The notes below the pieces were generated by a model. That model made no database searches, had not been told where the DNA came from, and saw nothing but the letters and a program-made list of their open reading frames with translations. From assembly GCA_964034945.1 (NCBI GenBank), contig OZ035962.1:113585234-113649233 (forward strand): a stretch of DNA of 64,000 bases, read 5' to 3'. Of the stretch, positions 46,378 through 57,684 are shown piece after piece. This DNA comes from Chrysopilus asiliformis (lineage: Eukaryota > Arthropoda > Insecta > Diptera > Rhagionidae). The position numbers and the translations under genes are program-made. How positions within the stretch are numbered: the first letter of the stretch is position 1; every line of letters begins with the position of its first letter.

Positions 46378-46727
46378 CATCATACTAATATATAAAAATG
46401 AGTTGGTGTCTGTCTGTCTGTCTGTCTGTTCGTCTTTTACGCAAAAACGGCTGAACCAATTGTCTTGAAATTTGGCATGAGTGTCTGTGGTAGTTCTGGT
46501 TCCAACATATGCATACGGGGAGGGGGTAAAATGATTTCGAAACGCTATGTTACTCTTTCGCGGGGAAACTACTGAACCGATTGGCCTGAAATTTGGCATA
46601 GATGTTCGTCGGCGGTCCAGTCCCAACATAGATACATTAAAAAGTTTTTAAGTTCTTTCCGGTTTTCTTCGTATTCTAAAACTTAGACAAAAAGCTTAAC
46701 CCGGCAACGACGGGTATGCAAGCTAGT
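46378..46727 (-). repeat. Dispersed repeat family A, copy 4
   Basis: Reads on the minus strand from ACTAGCTTGCATACCCG (46727) to the GACA tract and the CATTTTTATATATTAGTATG end (46380). The early module is shortened and replaced by unrelated bases around 46640-46690, so this copy is rearranged. Confidence 0.75.
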
Positions 46728-47177
46728 CGTATATAAAAACAACATAATATTCGTCGTGTCCAACAAATAAACGGACATCCAAGTCCCTCCGCCCTCGTAA
46801 CTTATTGTCTGGCCTTAAAATAAAAACACCTTTAAATTTTTTGAAAGCCATAGAACATTTAATGACGTCGTTAAAAATAATTGCTTCTAAAATCCATTCA
46901 ACAAACATTATAGACATTTTTTGACACGAATTATTTGGAAAAAAAAACTTTAATCAGGCGTATCTGAATTCTAGAGGGGTGAAAAGAAGCATTTGAAATA
47001 CGACGTCTCGATATAACACGTTTTGATTTACCATGTTTAATGTTTTGATATACGACAACAAAAATTTGATATAATAATTTAAAAAATAGGGTAAAAAAAT
47101 ACAATATATGACGCAAAATGGCACAATATGACCGGGGCAACAAACGTCTTTCACGTTTGTATAATCAACATCCCATC
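46728..47177. other. Unassigned AT-rich spacer
   Basis: About 450 bp with no gene or repeat recognised. Confidence 0.5.
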
Positions 47178-47180
47178 TAA

Positions 47181-47457
47181 AGGCCCAACTACGATCGACA
47201 TAGGAGCGCATATGTAGCTGCATATGTCATTTCTAAACTTTCGTTAAGCATGAATGATTCGATACAAATGGAACTGGCATATGTAAATAGTGAACATAAC
47301 CTAAAATTTTAGTGTGAATTTAATAATATTGTGGCCATATTAATTTCCACTTGAGGTAAAATGAAGATTAGCTTTTATGTTGACAGCTATGTATGTCAAC
47401 ATTCGTTGGTAATTTGACATTAACATATGCGCTCCTATGTCGATCGTAGTTGGGCCT
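47181..47457. mobile_element. PIF/Harbinger-like MITE with 35-bp perfect terminal repeats
   Basis: The arms at 47181-47215 and 47423-47457 are exact reverse complements and begin AGGCCCAACTACGATCGACA. TAA flanks both ends (47178-47180, 47458-47460), the 3-bp target duplication typical of PIF/Harbinger. The 207-bp interior is AT-rich and non-coding. Perfect arms and an intact duplication point to a recent insertion. Confidence 0.88.
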
Positions 47458-47460
47458 TAA

Positions 47461-48595
47461 GTCTCTGGTAATAACTATCCCCCTCCAGTTATCTCCAGCA
47501 TCTTTGATGGGATGTTGATTATTCGAGAAAAGCTGGCACTGATTGTACTGGATCCAATTTTTGATTAAAATTCCTGATTAAAATTCCTTTAAGAGTATAG
47601 GAGATGGCAGGGGGTTAACTAAAAAGGAAAACTTTTAAAAACGGCTTGAAAACGTCTTCAAAATATTGAAAAAAGGAAAAAACAAACAAAGATTCAGGGT
47701 TAAAAAACATCTAACAAAAATAGAATTTATTTTATTATTTTTCTCATCAACTCATCATATTTGTAAAAATGCAAAAATGCATAAAAATACGGTTCCATTT
47801 CAAATTTTTAAACGTCTATCTTACCATCAATCTTTTATAACCGGAAACCTTCAAATTAGTTTCGATTCCACATGACAACCATTGTCCAGTTGAAAAATAC
47901 TAAATACACACAAATAGCACCATATAAAACCCGAATATAAATAAAAAACACATAAAAAAGTATTTTATTTATTGGGAAATACACTTTTGATCTACTTTCA
48001 GTCTAGTTTATGGTCAGGACATCTGTCAACCCAAAACAAGTTTCAGCATAAAATTCGCCTATCTACAAAGCATAAAAAAAAATAAAAGCGTCACCAAACA
48101 ACAACAAAAAAATGTTTTTTTTAAATACAGTTCAGGGAAAACACTGTAAGCCATTCTATAATGAAATTAATCGACTGTAATGCTTTATTGTCCAAATTTT
48201 AAATCATTGCTATATTAAGGCTTTTTTGTTAACTGAATTTTTAGGTGCATTTTGCTATAGTTTTGGAGGAGGCAGAAATGTTCAACTCTGTGAGTTGGAA
48301 ATTATCGTTTTTTTTTCTATTGTTTGAATTTCTAGTATTTTTTTTTAGTTTGATTTAAAGAGTCGAGTGAGAAAAATCAAAAGCAATGATTCAGGAACAA
48401 AATTTTCAATGTACATTTTTTTAATTTGGAAAAAGTGGAAATCAAAATATAGCCTGAAATACGAAAACTATTGACAATTTTCAAACGGTTAAAAATGTTT
48501 TTCCCTACAACTCAAAATAAAATAATTTCCCTTTTCTTCTGCATATTTCTTATGACGTAAAAACGTTTAGAAATCATTTTAGGACCCGAATTTAA
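47461..48595. other. Unassigned AT-rich DNA
   Basis: No gene or repeat family was seen. Confidence 0.5.
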
Positions 48596-48755
48596 TGTGC
48601 TGTCCATAAAATACGTCACCCATATAAGGGAGAAGGGGTTTGTCTTTTAGTGGGGTTAAATTAAATAACAAAAACTCCCCAAAAACCCTGACGAGAGGTT
48701 AGACGAGGTGGTTAAAAAGGCGAAAACTATCGTGACATATTTTATGGACAGTCCC
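48596..48755. mobile_element. PIF/Harbinger-like MITE (CTGTCCATAAAATA family)
   Basis: The left end TGTGCTGTCCATAAAATACG and the inverted right end GGGACTGTCCATAAAATATG match except at the outer bases. TAA duplications lie at 48593-48595 and 48756-48758. 160 bp, non-coding. The CTGTCCATAAA end occurs widely in insect genomes. Confidence 0.78.
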
Positions 48756-50818
48756 TAATACTTTTAATAGTGTTTTGATGGTTTTTACTAAGTTTTTATT
48801 TAAAAATGAAAAGTTTTTGCGTCTCGAGAAAAGATTCTGCCTGTTCCGAACAATGTAAAAGTTTACAAAAAAATTGTTTGAAAAATTGTTTACAGTTCTA
48901 ATATTTAAAAAAAATCATTTATGTTTCCAAAGGCTGTCGTCTGAAGACGCGGACTTTCCGTTTGATTGGGCTCATCAAATTTTTCCGACACTTTATTAAA
49001 GAAATTTCTGCACTTTTTCTCAAAATTTCTTTAAGACAATGCTGCACCATTTCTCAACTTCTGCATGATCAATGTCCAATATTGCTCTATCGGAGGGAGC
49101 AAAAAGGACATTTTCGTTTTAAAGCTATGCCAGAGTGTACTTTACAGAAAGAGCGCAGGCTGAAACAGGATGGGTCCATAATGCTTTCGGATGAGAGGTA
49201 GAAACATTTTTTGAAATACTCATTTTTGTATATTTCACTCGCACAAAATTTCCTTTCAAAGAATTTCCCTCAAGGTACAGATTTTTAACTCAATTTTATT
49301 TAAAGGTTATTACCTTAAAGATGAGTTTTGCTGCAAAAAAAATATTTTATAGCCACTTCCTAACATCACGTTTATTTCTTGAACATGTGAAAAATCGTTT
49401 TAGTACAGGCCTTATGTATTTTCTTTCTATTAGAGCTTATCAAAAAACTATAAAAAGAAAATAATATTTAAGCCCGAATGATTGTTTTTCTTTTCAAACA
49501 AAATTCATGGAAATAAATTAGGTAAATCAGACCCACTTTTTAATACTATTTCAAACTTGAGTAATCTAACTAACCCAAAAATCGTGAAATTCACTTCATC
49601 CTTCTAAGATAGTCACGAAGAAATACAACACAAATATTAGGTTTTTTTTTTTAAATTTTAATTTAATCCTTAATAACAATTTCAAAAGTGTCCCAACACC
49701 CTAAGGATATCTATAGATCCTTTTTGTTTGCTTAACAAATTTCGTGCCGTAATTTTGTTTAGTTTTAGTTTTCTGAAAACAATATAAAAGCCTTAAGCCA
49801 AGCAGAATTAAACAATTTCACAGAAGAGTTAAACTTGAAATAATTTCGATTTTAATTTGAAATGTCCCTTATCTGTGTGTGGGTTCATAAAGGAAATTAT
49901 ACCATCTAGATATACGTTTATTATAAATACGATACTATATTAGTTATAGTGGATAACATTTAATATTATATTACAATGAATGGTGTGAATTTATTTATAT
50001 TTATGTACAATTAAATTTGTAGTAAAATGAATGTACCACCATTTGAGGCTTATATTATAGCCGAGAGTGGCACCTTTTATACAACTATCGATTTACCCAA
50101 ATAAATTCACGCAATGTGGTCTAATGAGTTAATTGGACTGGACGGAAAATATCCGAAGCTAAGCCCTCAAGAATAATGCCCATACTAAGCATCTAACCAT
50201 TTCTGGTAATAGTCATTCACAAACATATATAGAATAGAACTTTGTTTAGCCTATATATTTATGTATATTAAAATGTAGGAGCATTATATTTGGACGTTAT
50301 TGCTTTATAGACCATACATGAATGGTAAAAATACGAGTAATACGTACCCTATATTATATATATATGCCACATCGTATAAAGTATAATATCTGTACTGGGT
50401 CCCAATGTAATGTAATGTAATATACTAAATAAAGTAGTATATAAATGTTTATTTATGTGTGTCCATCTATTTCGTAGCCCCCTTAAGCACCCCCCTCCCA
50501 CTCCTTCCCCTTCTTCGCCTTAACCAGTAACCATCTTCATCGTCTTTCATAGATTTTTCCACATAGCTTTGATTCAAGAAAATAAGATGCGAACGAAGGG
50601 GAAATGACCCAAATTTTCGGTTAATCCCTTGAAGCGAAGAAGGACATCTTATTAATACTGCGTGAAACCAATTGCCTGGAATTTATTGCTCCCCTAGCCC
50701 CAAAAAAGGATAAATGAATTCTTAAGTGGAAAAGGTCGTCGTCGGAATGGTCGATAAAGTTTTGAACTTGTCTCCTTGGTGTGGTATGTTATGTTGGATT
50801 ACCCTTAATTGAAATCAG
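48756..50818. other. Unassigned DNA before a probable last exon
   Basis: Contains a doubtful pol relic (48930-49201). The segment 50480-50530 is C-rich. No further exon could be confirmed; this may be intron of the gene ending at 50981. Confidence 0.35.
48930..49201 (+). pseudogene. Possible relic of an LTR-element pol gene
   Basis: One open frame reads RLKTRTFRLIGLIKFFRHF followed by IKEIS. This resembles the gypsy-type connection between reverse transcriptase and RNase H, where a FLGLxxFFRxFI motif is usual. Downstream residues do not match any expected RNase H motif, and the frame ends at a TAG. I give this as a weak similarity only. Confidence 0.25.
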
Positions 50819-50981
50819 GTCCGATATTGTTGGTGGAGCTTTTAGCAAACATCATCTGACTGAAATGCCACCCATTACTGATATCACCATAGAACATTCA
50901 ATGTTGAAACAAATGGGTATCCATCCGCATTTCGCTCCTGTGATTCCTTCATCCATTCCACCACCAGCTCCTGTCGTATAG
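50819..50981 (+). CDS. Probable last exon of an unrecognised gene
   Basis: An AG at 50817-50818 could serve as splice acceptor, followed by 54 codons ending at TAG (50979-50981). The peptide starts SDIVGGAFSKHHLTEMPPIT, continues with a helix-like IEHSMLKQMGI segment, and ends in a proline-rich tail (SSIPPPAPVV). Codon use and base composition are clearly less AT-biased than the neighbourhood. An AATAAA follows at 51080, about 100 bp beyond the stop, as expected for a short 3' untranslated region. I do not recognise the protein. The open frame continues upstream to 50766, so the exon edge is uncertain, and no earlier exon was identified. It could also be a retrocopy fragment. Confidence 0.38.
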
Positions 50982-51079
50982 TGAAACCTGCTTGGCTTCA
51001 TCATTCCCGCGTCGGACAGTGTCCTGTACAGGGATCCACAAAATCCACCTCTCAAAAAAAAAAGTCAAAACGAAAAAAA

Positions 51080-51085
51080 AATAAA
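51080..51085 (+). promoter_or_regulatory. Candidate polyadenylation signal
   Basis: AATAAA about 100 bp downstream of the TAG at 50979-50981, inside an A-rich run. It is consistent with the end of the gene whose last exon is proposed at 50819-50981. Confidence 0.35.
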
Positions 51086-51700
51086 TGCTTATATAAATGT
51101 AGTTTGGACAGAAAGTAATGTTAATGGATTAGGCGGCAAAATGTGTATTTGGACTATTCAACCTATTTTTTTTTTGTTCATTTTCGATTTGTTTTTCCCA
51201 ACTTTTTTTTCTTTTGGTTTGGTTTGTTTCCTTGCTGAGCTGATATGTTTGTGAAAGAAGTCAAGCGTATAGATTAATTTTTATTGCTGTAAAACATGCT
51301 TTAGCCAAATATATGTTAGCTAGAGTCTATTTTAATGTTTATTGTTAGTTAAGTTATTGCCTTTTTATTCTTCAATCCGATTAAAAGTTAAGTAATTTGG
51401 ATAAAAGTCTATATAAAGGACTCATTTGGATTATGGACGGAATTACACAATAGTCAAAGAAATTACAAATGATTAAGATGCAAATAATTTTGCTTATTTG
51501 TATGAAATTGTTTTCTAGTACGAATTCACAATCAAAACAAACGTTTAACTACGATAAAATGGAATTAAAAAGTTTTTTTGTGATCAAAAATTGTCGAAAA
51601 TTTTGCAAAAAAAAGGTTTTTTTTTAAAAAAAAATGTTTTTGGCTTCAAACTCTGTTAAAAACCCCATTTACCTGAAACTTGCCATTATGTGCGATGGTG

Positions 51701-52217
51701 TTTTTTTTTATAGTTCCAGCCAGAGCTTAGGGGAAGACCCTTTAATGCCGAAGCACAGCTCAGGATGGTCGGAAGGACAAAAGGAGATGCCGATTTATGT
51801 TCTCCTTGAACTTCTGCGGGTTATAGTCCTGGGGGAACACATTGGATGGTAGATCGTTCGTTGTTCGCGGAATAAAGGAACCCCTAAACTTTACTGTACG
51901 AAAACGAGGAGGCTCAAGAAAGAAGTCGTGTGCGCGTTTAGCTGCACGAGAGGGTCTAGGGAAGACATACCGTGGAGGAAGAGGTTGGGAAATTTCGGTG
52001 CAACATGCTCGAGAGACCGTAATGAATCTGTTAAAGATTTGTCTCCAATCAATCGGATTGCACGTTTTTGGATTCGGTCCAGCAGTTGCAGGACAGTTTT
52101 TGGGGCTCCAGAATTGTACTCAAGTCTCGGTCGAATGTAGGTCTTGTATATGTAGGACGGGTTGGTGGTGACCAACGCAAATATTAAAATTTGACGCCCC
52201 CAAAGATTTTGTCCCAA
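51701..52217 (-). pseudogene. LINE fragment, reverse transcriptase C-terminal end
   Basis: On the minus strand the frame from 52217 reads IYKTYIRPRLEYNSGAPKTV and then LLDRIQKRAIRLIGD, the region after the RT domain in Jockey/CR1-type non-LTR elements. Frameshifts follow, and in another frame PSNVFPQDYNPQKFKENINR leads to a stop at 51760-51762, which is the usual C-terminus of such ORF2 proteins. A short 3' untranslated region ends in a poly(A) run (T at 51701-51709 on the plus strand). It is 5'-truncated, as is typical of LINE insertions, and no longer functional. Confidence 0.85.
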
Positions 52218-53181
52218 AAATTTGAAGACCGTTTATGCAATTTCCTACTATGCTTTTGAGGAATTTCCCACAAGACTGTCAATTCTCCCTCTCCGAAAAT
52301 CGGGCCCGCTTTATGTAAAAAAAATGTTTTTTTTTCTGTTCTTTTATTTTTTGTCTAAAACAGTGAAAATTAATAATATGTTATATGGGCCAAAATTTGA
52401 ATTTTTCTATTATTTCGTTAAGTTCAATAAAATAGCCCCCCAAAAACCGTTGGGATGTTATGATTCGTAGAACTGGATGCAAATTATATGCAGCTACCAT
52501 AATTTAACTCAATAAAAATGCACTTAACCATGGCAAACTAGCTTACAGTATTAAATTGAGAAAACGGAGAATTATTTTCATGGAAATTGAAATAAGTATA
52601 TGATCCCCAGATGATTAAAGGAATTTTTATCTAAGTAAGCTTCTTAGAACTTGGATTCGTATTAACTTGAAATTGTTTTACTGCTAAATAAATTTATTAA
52701 AAGCTGAAAATTGTCTTTATATCCCAGCACGTAGAGATATTTCATTTTGGGCTAAAAATGATAAGAAACCATAAAATGAGGAAAACGAACATCCACTAGT
52801 GAAAATCTAAGTCGTGTTTTCTGGAGAACACAAGGATAAATGCACGAAGAACGTGAAGAAGAAAATTAGTAGAAAAAAAAGGAAAAAGCATTTCGTATTT
52901 ATAAGGACTTTAGCCATTGGCTGGACGGATAAAACTGCATATCACACTTAATGGAATTTTCTCCTCGATCATATATTTTTGGTTATATTTTACTGGTGGA
53001 TGGTATAAGCGTGCGATGGATAAAAAGTGGTGTCATCTATTTCAGAATGACCTAAATTGAAGTAAATGTAGCCAAATTATATCCTGCCACAGTGAACGAC
53101 ATAAACTAAAGCTATTGAAAAATGAAATGGAGGCTATTAAAAAAAACAGTTTCTTAGACAAAAATTCAACTAAATTATTGC
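52218..53181. other. Unassigned AT-rich DNA
   Basis: No gene or repeat family was seen. Confidence 0.5.
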
Positions 53182-53183
53182 TA

Positions 53184-53686
53184 CACTCTCGAAAAAATGG
53201 CGTCGCTTACGTTTTCGGTGTTCATTTTAACTACACCCGAGGTGTTCACAGTAGTTGCCTATAGTAGGGAGATAGGCAATTTTTCGGTGTAAAACCAGGG
53301 AAGCTAAAAAAAAAATTCACTTCTCAAATGCTTGTTTTTTTACAAGCATAGGAGAGATTTTGATATCTTTTTTAATATTTTCAAGTTAATATTAGTTTAT
53401 TAAAAACTTTTTTTGCATACCTCTACCGATGCCTTATATGGGACATCTCGATTTATAAGCAATTCGCCTTTCGCTTAGGCTGTTAAAGCCAATTCAACAG
53501 TCTCTTCTAACCGTCAACACCCTTTTCAATGAAAATAACTCCTAAAAGTGAATTTTCAACCCCTTAAGACAGGATTATCAAAAAACTCGGCGCTACGGTG
53601 TTATTTTCTTCGGAATAATGCTTCAAGGTGTTAATTTTCAGCTATCTTCTTTAGTCTTAGTTTGTCCCCGGATTTTTTCGATAGTG
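53184..53686. mobile_element. Non-autonomous inverted-repeat element, TA target
   Basis: Starts CACTCTCGAAAAAAT and ends inverted CACTATCGAAAAAAT (one mismatch), with TA at 53182-53183 and 53687-53688. The interior is 470 bp and non-coding, with TTTTCGGTGTT phrases near the ends. It shares the CACTCT end and TA target with the element at 2593-3777, so they may use the same transposase. Confidence 0.75.
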
Positions 53687-53702
53687 TACTTATATTTACT
53701 TA

Positions 53703-54034
53703 TACACCGTTTTTGAGATATTCGCAAAAAACGTTTTCGTTCGTATGGGGGGTACCCCTAATGGTCCATTTTTGCCCATGAAGGAACTTAGCCTCGCATT
53801 TTACGAAAAAACGGATCTGCGCAAAATTTCAAGTCTGTAGCTCAATCCGTGCGCCCGCAATCCGCGTCACAGACGGACAGACGGACGGACAGACTGACGG
53901 ACATGCAACAATTTATTATTTTTATCATTCTAAACACACTGGTGTAATTCATTTTTGTGTGTGATGACGGGATCTTGGCGTTACAAACGGTAAGGCAAAG
54001 TTAATATACCCTTTGGTTTCACCATACGGGTATA
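53703..54034 (+). repeat. Dispersed repeat family B, copy 3 (5' truncated)
   Basis: Begins within the family at ACACCGTTTTTGAGATATTC and runs to the end, including the GACA/GACG tract and the intact terminal hairpin TATACCC / GGGTATA (54005-54034). The 5' third is missing. It starts 16 bp after the neighbouring inverted-repeat element. Confidence 0.75.
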
Positions 54035-54245
54035 AAAATGAAGCAAAACACAACTTAATCCACCTATCAATGAGATGAAACCTTTCTTATATAATCAAAC
54101 CTCATATGATGAATATAAAACATTTACTCGAGAACTAACTGAAGTAGAAAATTGGAATTTCAAAAGATAAACCTATTCCGAAAATCGGAAAAATTGATAT
54201 ACAAATTTAAAAGATTTGAGCAATATTCTTGAAAACTTTATTAAA

Positions 54246-54345
54246 AAGTTCTTACCACACCAAGCCTATAGTCCAGACTTGACACCATCGGATTAATCGC
54301 TTTTTCCGAACAATCCAACATACAAAATGTTTCTGCGAAATTTTT
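54246..54345 (+). pseudogene. Mariner-type transposase fossil
   Basis: A short frame reads FLPHQAYSPDLTPSD, then a TAA (54294-54296), then SLF. This is the conserved YSPDLxPSD catalytic motif followed by the usual xLF. It differs from the mariner at 27366 (HQAYSPDLTP against HPPYSPDLAP), so it comes from another family. Flanking frames carry no more motifs, and no terminal repeats were found. Confidence 0.7.
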
Positions 54346-55440
54346 TTTCGTGTTTTTTACTTCCAGAAAAAATACCCCAACATCCAAAGTAACATCCTTT
54401 AAGCTCGGAAAAAATTCTTTAAGAAACCTCAAATATTTAACAGATTTCGCCAAAACATTCATCTTTTTAATTACACCAAATATCGAAAGTACTTTTTGAA
54501 ACCCCCAACTATTTATCTCTTGGATATACAAAATATATAAGAAATTTCCTTGAAAAAGAAACATTGATGTGGATCAGTTGAAATCACGAAAATATGTTGT
54601 GGCATAGAATAGAATCCGTGCACAAAATGCATAACAGGCAACAGACATAAAACATTCTGAATATATCGCCATTTGGCAATAGTCCAGGCGACGTCTTCAC
54701 AGCAGGTTTGGTATTGAGGGTGTGGCCGCTTCGAATAGACATTCTTCGGTCGAATTTATCCTTTTTCTATACGATATACAACAACCAACATATACCCGTA
54801 TATAATCAAAAAAGTGTGATGGTGCTTATTATGTGAACGGATATCGAAGGAATCTGTGCCATAAGGTTTTTGCTTAGTCCTTCATTAGATATTTTTTCCT
54901 CAAGGATCGATGACGAAAAATGTCTTTCTTCTGGTGTATTTGGTGCCAAAATGAAGAAAAGGACGAATTTCAAAGTTCAACTTCGACTAAAGAAAAGAGA
55001 AAACTGTGATAATTGGGTCAGATGTTACTTGGAAGATTTATTAACATTCGGTATCAAAATATAATTTCACGTTTAATTCAATTCAAAGTTAAATTAACTA
55101 CTTTTACGAATTTTTCTCCCTTTTTCCCTTTACGGCATTGGTTCTGCTCCATTAGACGAACTGAATTTGACAATTGTGTGTTTGGCGTTCTAGAAAGTTT
55201 TTTTTTTATGAAAATGAACTTGTCGCTATTATAATATTAGAGAATTGAAGTAATTTTAATTCAATTAACCACCATGAGGTTTTCATCTAACCGAAAAAAG
55301 TGCAAATGTTCTATATTACAAAAGGAACGTCACAAAAGTCGAATTATCGATTGTATATCTTAAAAGCCGAACTGAGGTGCACTCGGGAACTCGAATTTTA
55401 GATCCAAACCATATTTTATGCGGCGCAATAATATGTATGA
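54346..55440. other. Unassigned AT-rich DNA
   Basis: No gene or repeat family was seen. Confidence 0.5.
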
Positions 55441-56005
55441 TTATACCCGTATGGTGAAACCAAAGGGTATATTAACTTTGCCTTACCGTTTGTAACGCCA
55501 AGATCCCGTCATCACACACAAAAATGAATTACACCAGTGTGTTTAGAATGATAAAAATAATTAATTTCTGCATGTCCGTCCGTCTGTCCGTCTGTCTGTC
55601 CGTCTGTCTGTGGCGCGGATTGCGGGCGCACGGATTGAGCTACAGACTTGAAATTTTGCGCAGATCCGTTTTTCGTAAAATTCGAGGCTAAGTTATTTAA
55701 TGGGTAAAAATGGACCATTAGGGGGGGTACCCCCATACGTACGAAAACGATTTTTGTGAATATCTCGAAAACGGTGCATCTTATCAAAAAAGTCCAAGAA
55801 CAAAAGTTATTTAGGATATGATTCTACATAAAACTCCCATACATAAAAATCCGATTGGAATAAATTTTAAAAAATCTTATTGGAAAGTTGGACTTCAAAG
55901 TGGAATTTTGATACAACTGTTCGAATTTTGATACGAATATCACCATACGGGTCTCCAATGATTGCCAGATTGGCAATTATAGCTTTTGTTATGTTTTTTT
56001 TTAAT
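55441..56005 (-). repeat. Dispersed repeat family B, copy 4 (full length)
   Basis: A minus-strand copy with all parts of the family: terminal hairpin TATACCC / GGGTATA (55442-55471), GACA/GACG tract (about 55574-55610), GGGGGGTACCCCC phrase, ACCCGTATGGTGA (about 55940) and the ATTGCCAATCTGGCAAT hairpin. Its start matches copy 1 back to ACATAACAAAAGCTATAATT. Confidence 0.75.
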
Positions 56006-56614
56006 TTTGCCAAGATCGATATCAATTTTTTGAAATATTTACCTGAGGGTCCTATAAGGACAACACTTTTTTCTCCAAAAATTGTTAAGAAAGTCACAAA
56101 ATCAGAATGAAAGTCGTCTAAAACCCCTTGATGATAATTTTCCCAAAAAAGAAGAATATTTGCAATTTTCATTCTTTCCAATTAAATCTCATTAAAAATA
56201 ATATCATATGCCCTAAAAACGTGACTTTGACACAATTATGTAGCGCAATAATTAACATTTCAATAACAATAATAATGAAATGAAGAAAAACTTTGTGTAT
56301 TTCCGGGGAAAATATTAATTTTTAACCTATTGCTGATTATGACTGCTCAATACATTAGTATAAAAAAATACTGCAGCCGATATTATACTATAAAAATTTT
56401 ATAATATTGTATATTTTAAATATACATGCAGATAGAACCCATAGAATGAAGCAATTGCCATCTGAATTTTTCCATTAAAAAAAGCACCTCAATAAATTTT
56501 CATATCGAAAAAATTTGTGCCCATAGGCAAAAATGTTTTAAAAAGTCTTAAAATTTATAGCTGTCCCCCCATTCCGGTAGCATGGCATATTATTCTTTCG
56601 TTTCGAATCGTTAT
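56006..56614. other. Unassigned AT-rich DNA
   Basis: No gene or repeat family was seen. Confidence 0.5.
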
Positions 56615-56830
56615 TACTTTCTTATACCAAGTATAATAAAGTATTGTATTCATGAAAAATGATGACCTTTTAAGTTTGGCTACAAAACATTTTCCAAGCA
56701 CTCCCGAGTATTGTTATTGGAGCATTATTGGAAAAAAAGTATTTCTGTCTGCAAGTCTGTCTTTCAGTCTGTTTTTCACTCTGTATTAAAGCTAGAGCCA
56801 TGAAATTTTACAGGTATGTTTGGTCCTGGG
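56615..56830 (-). repeat. Dispersed repeat family E, copy 3 (diverged)
   Basis: Retains the terminal hairpin, here extended to 13 pairs with one mismatch (TACTTTCTTATAC / GTATAATAAAGTA, 56615-56643), the AAGTATTGTATTCAT neighbour on the plus strand, and a decayed GTCT tract (56747-56772). The middle is poorly conserved. Confidence 0.45.
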
Positions 56831-57352
56831 GTGGGTCAATCCTTTCAACTTTTGGTGAAAGTCTGTTAACCAAAATTAACCAAATTGGCGGCTTTTTCAA
56901 AATCCCAATTTCGTTTTTCGTAATTTACTCCGAAACTACGCACTTTTTGGTAGTCTTATTTATGACAAAAGTTAGAGACAATAAAATTTTCTAGACGTAA
57001 AATTTTCTTTTAACAGAACTCCATATTTCAAACCGTTTTGAAGATATACCATCATTTCAAGAAAATCAGTTTCTTGCGACTATTTCGAAAACTAACGGCT
57101 TTTTGGTAGTTCGACAAATGAGGCGATTTAAAGAGAAAAACGATTCCCACTACCGTTATCCGCTATAGTTTACCGTTATTAAAATATTATCATTAAAAAG
57201 TGAAAAATTACTAAAGGTTCCTCGAAAACATTGTTAAGGAAAGAATTAAAGATATTAAAATTCTCTATAAAATTGTCTTTTACCGTAAATCGATATCTTT
57301 CACCGTTATCGAGATATTTTAGATTTTGCAAAATAAAAATTCATATTTTTAG
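56831..57352. other. Degenerate repeat-like AT-rich DNA
   Basis: Two phrases ACTTTTTGGTAGT and GCTTTTTGGTAGT (56940s and 57090s), each after CGAAAACTA-type text, suggest a decayed tandem module about 150 bp long. No gene is present. Confidence 0.35.
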
Positions 57353-57684
57353 ACTAGCTTGCGTACCCGTCGTTGCCGGGTTATGTTTTTTCAATTTTTC
57401 TTTTTTTTATTATCTATGTTGGAGCTAAACTTCAGTCCAATCGGCTCGGTAGTTTCCCCGGGAAAGGGTAACATAGAGGAAGAGCTAAGTTTCGAGATCA
57501 CTTTACCTCCTCCCCTTACTCCCACCACCTCTCGGGCTACTTTTCCGTATGCCTATGTTGGAACCAGAACTACCACAGACACTCATGCCAAATTTCAAGT
57601 CAATCGGTTCAGCCGTTTTTGCGTGAAAGAGGAACAGACAGACAGACAGACAGACACCAACTCATTTTTATATATTAGTATGAT
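57353..57684 (+). repeat. Dispersed repeat family A, copy 5 (short form)
   Basis: Complete short form from ACTAGCTTGCGTACCCG to TATTAGTATGAT, with a GACA tract of five units. It closely matches the copy at 5046-5370. Confidence 0.78.
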
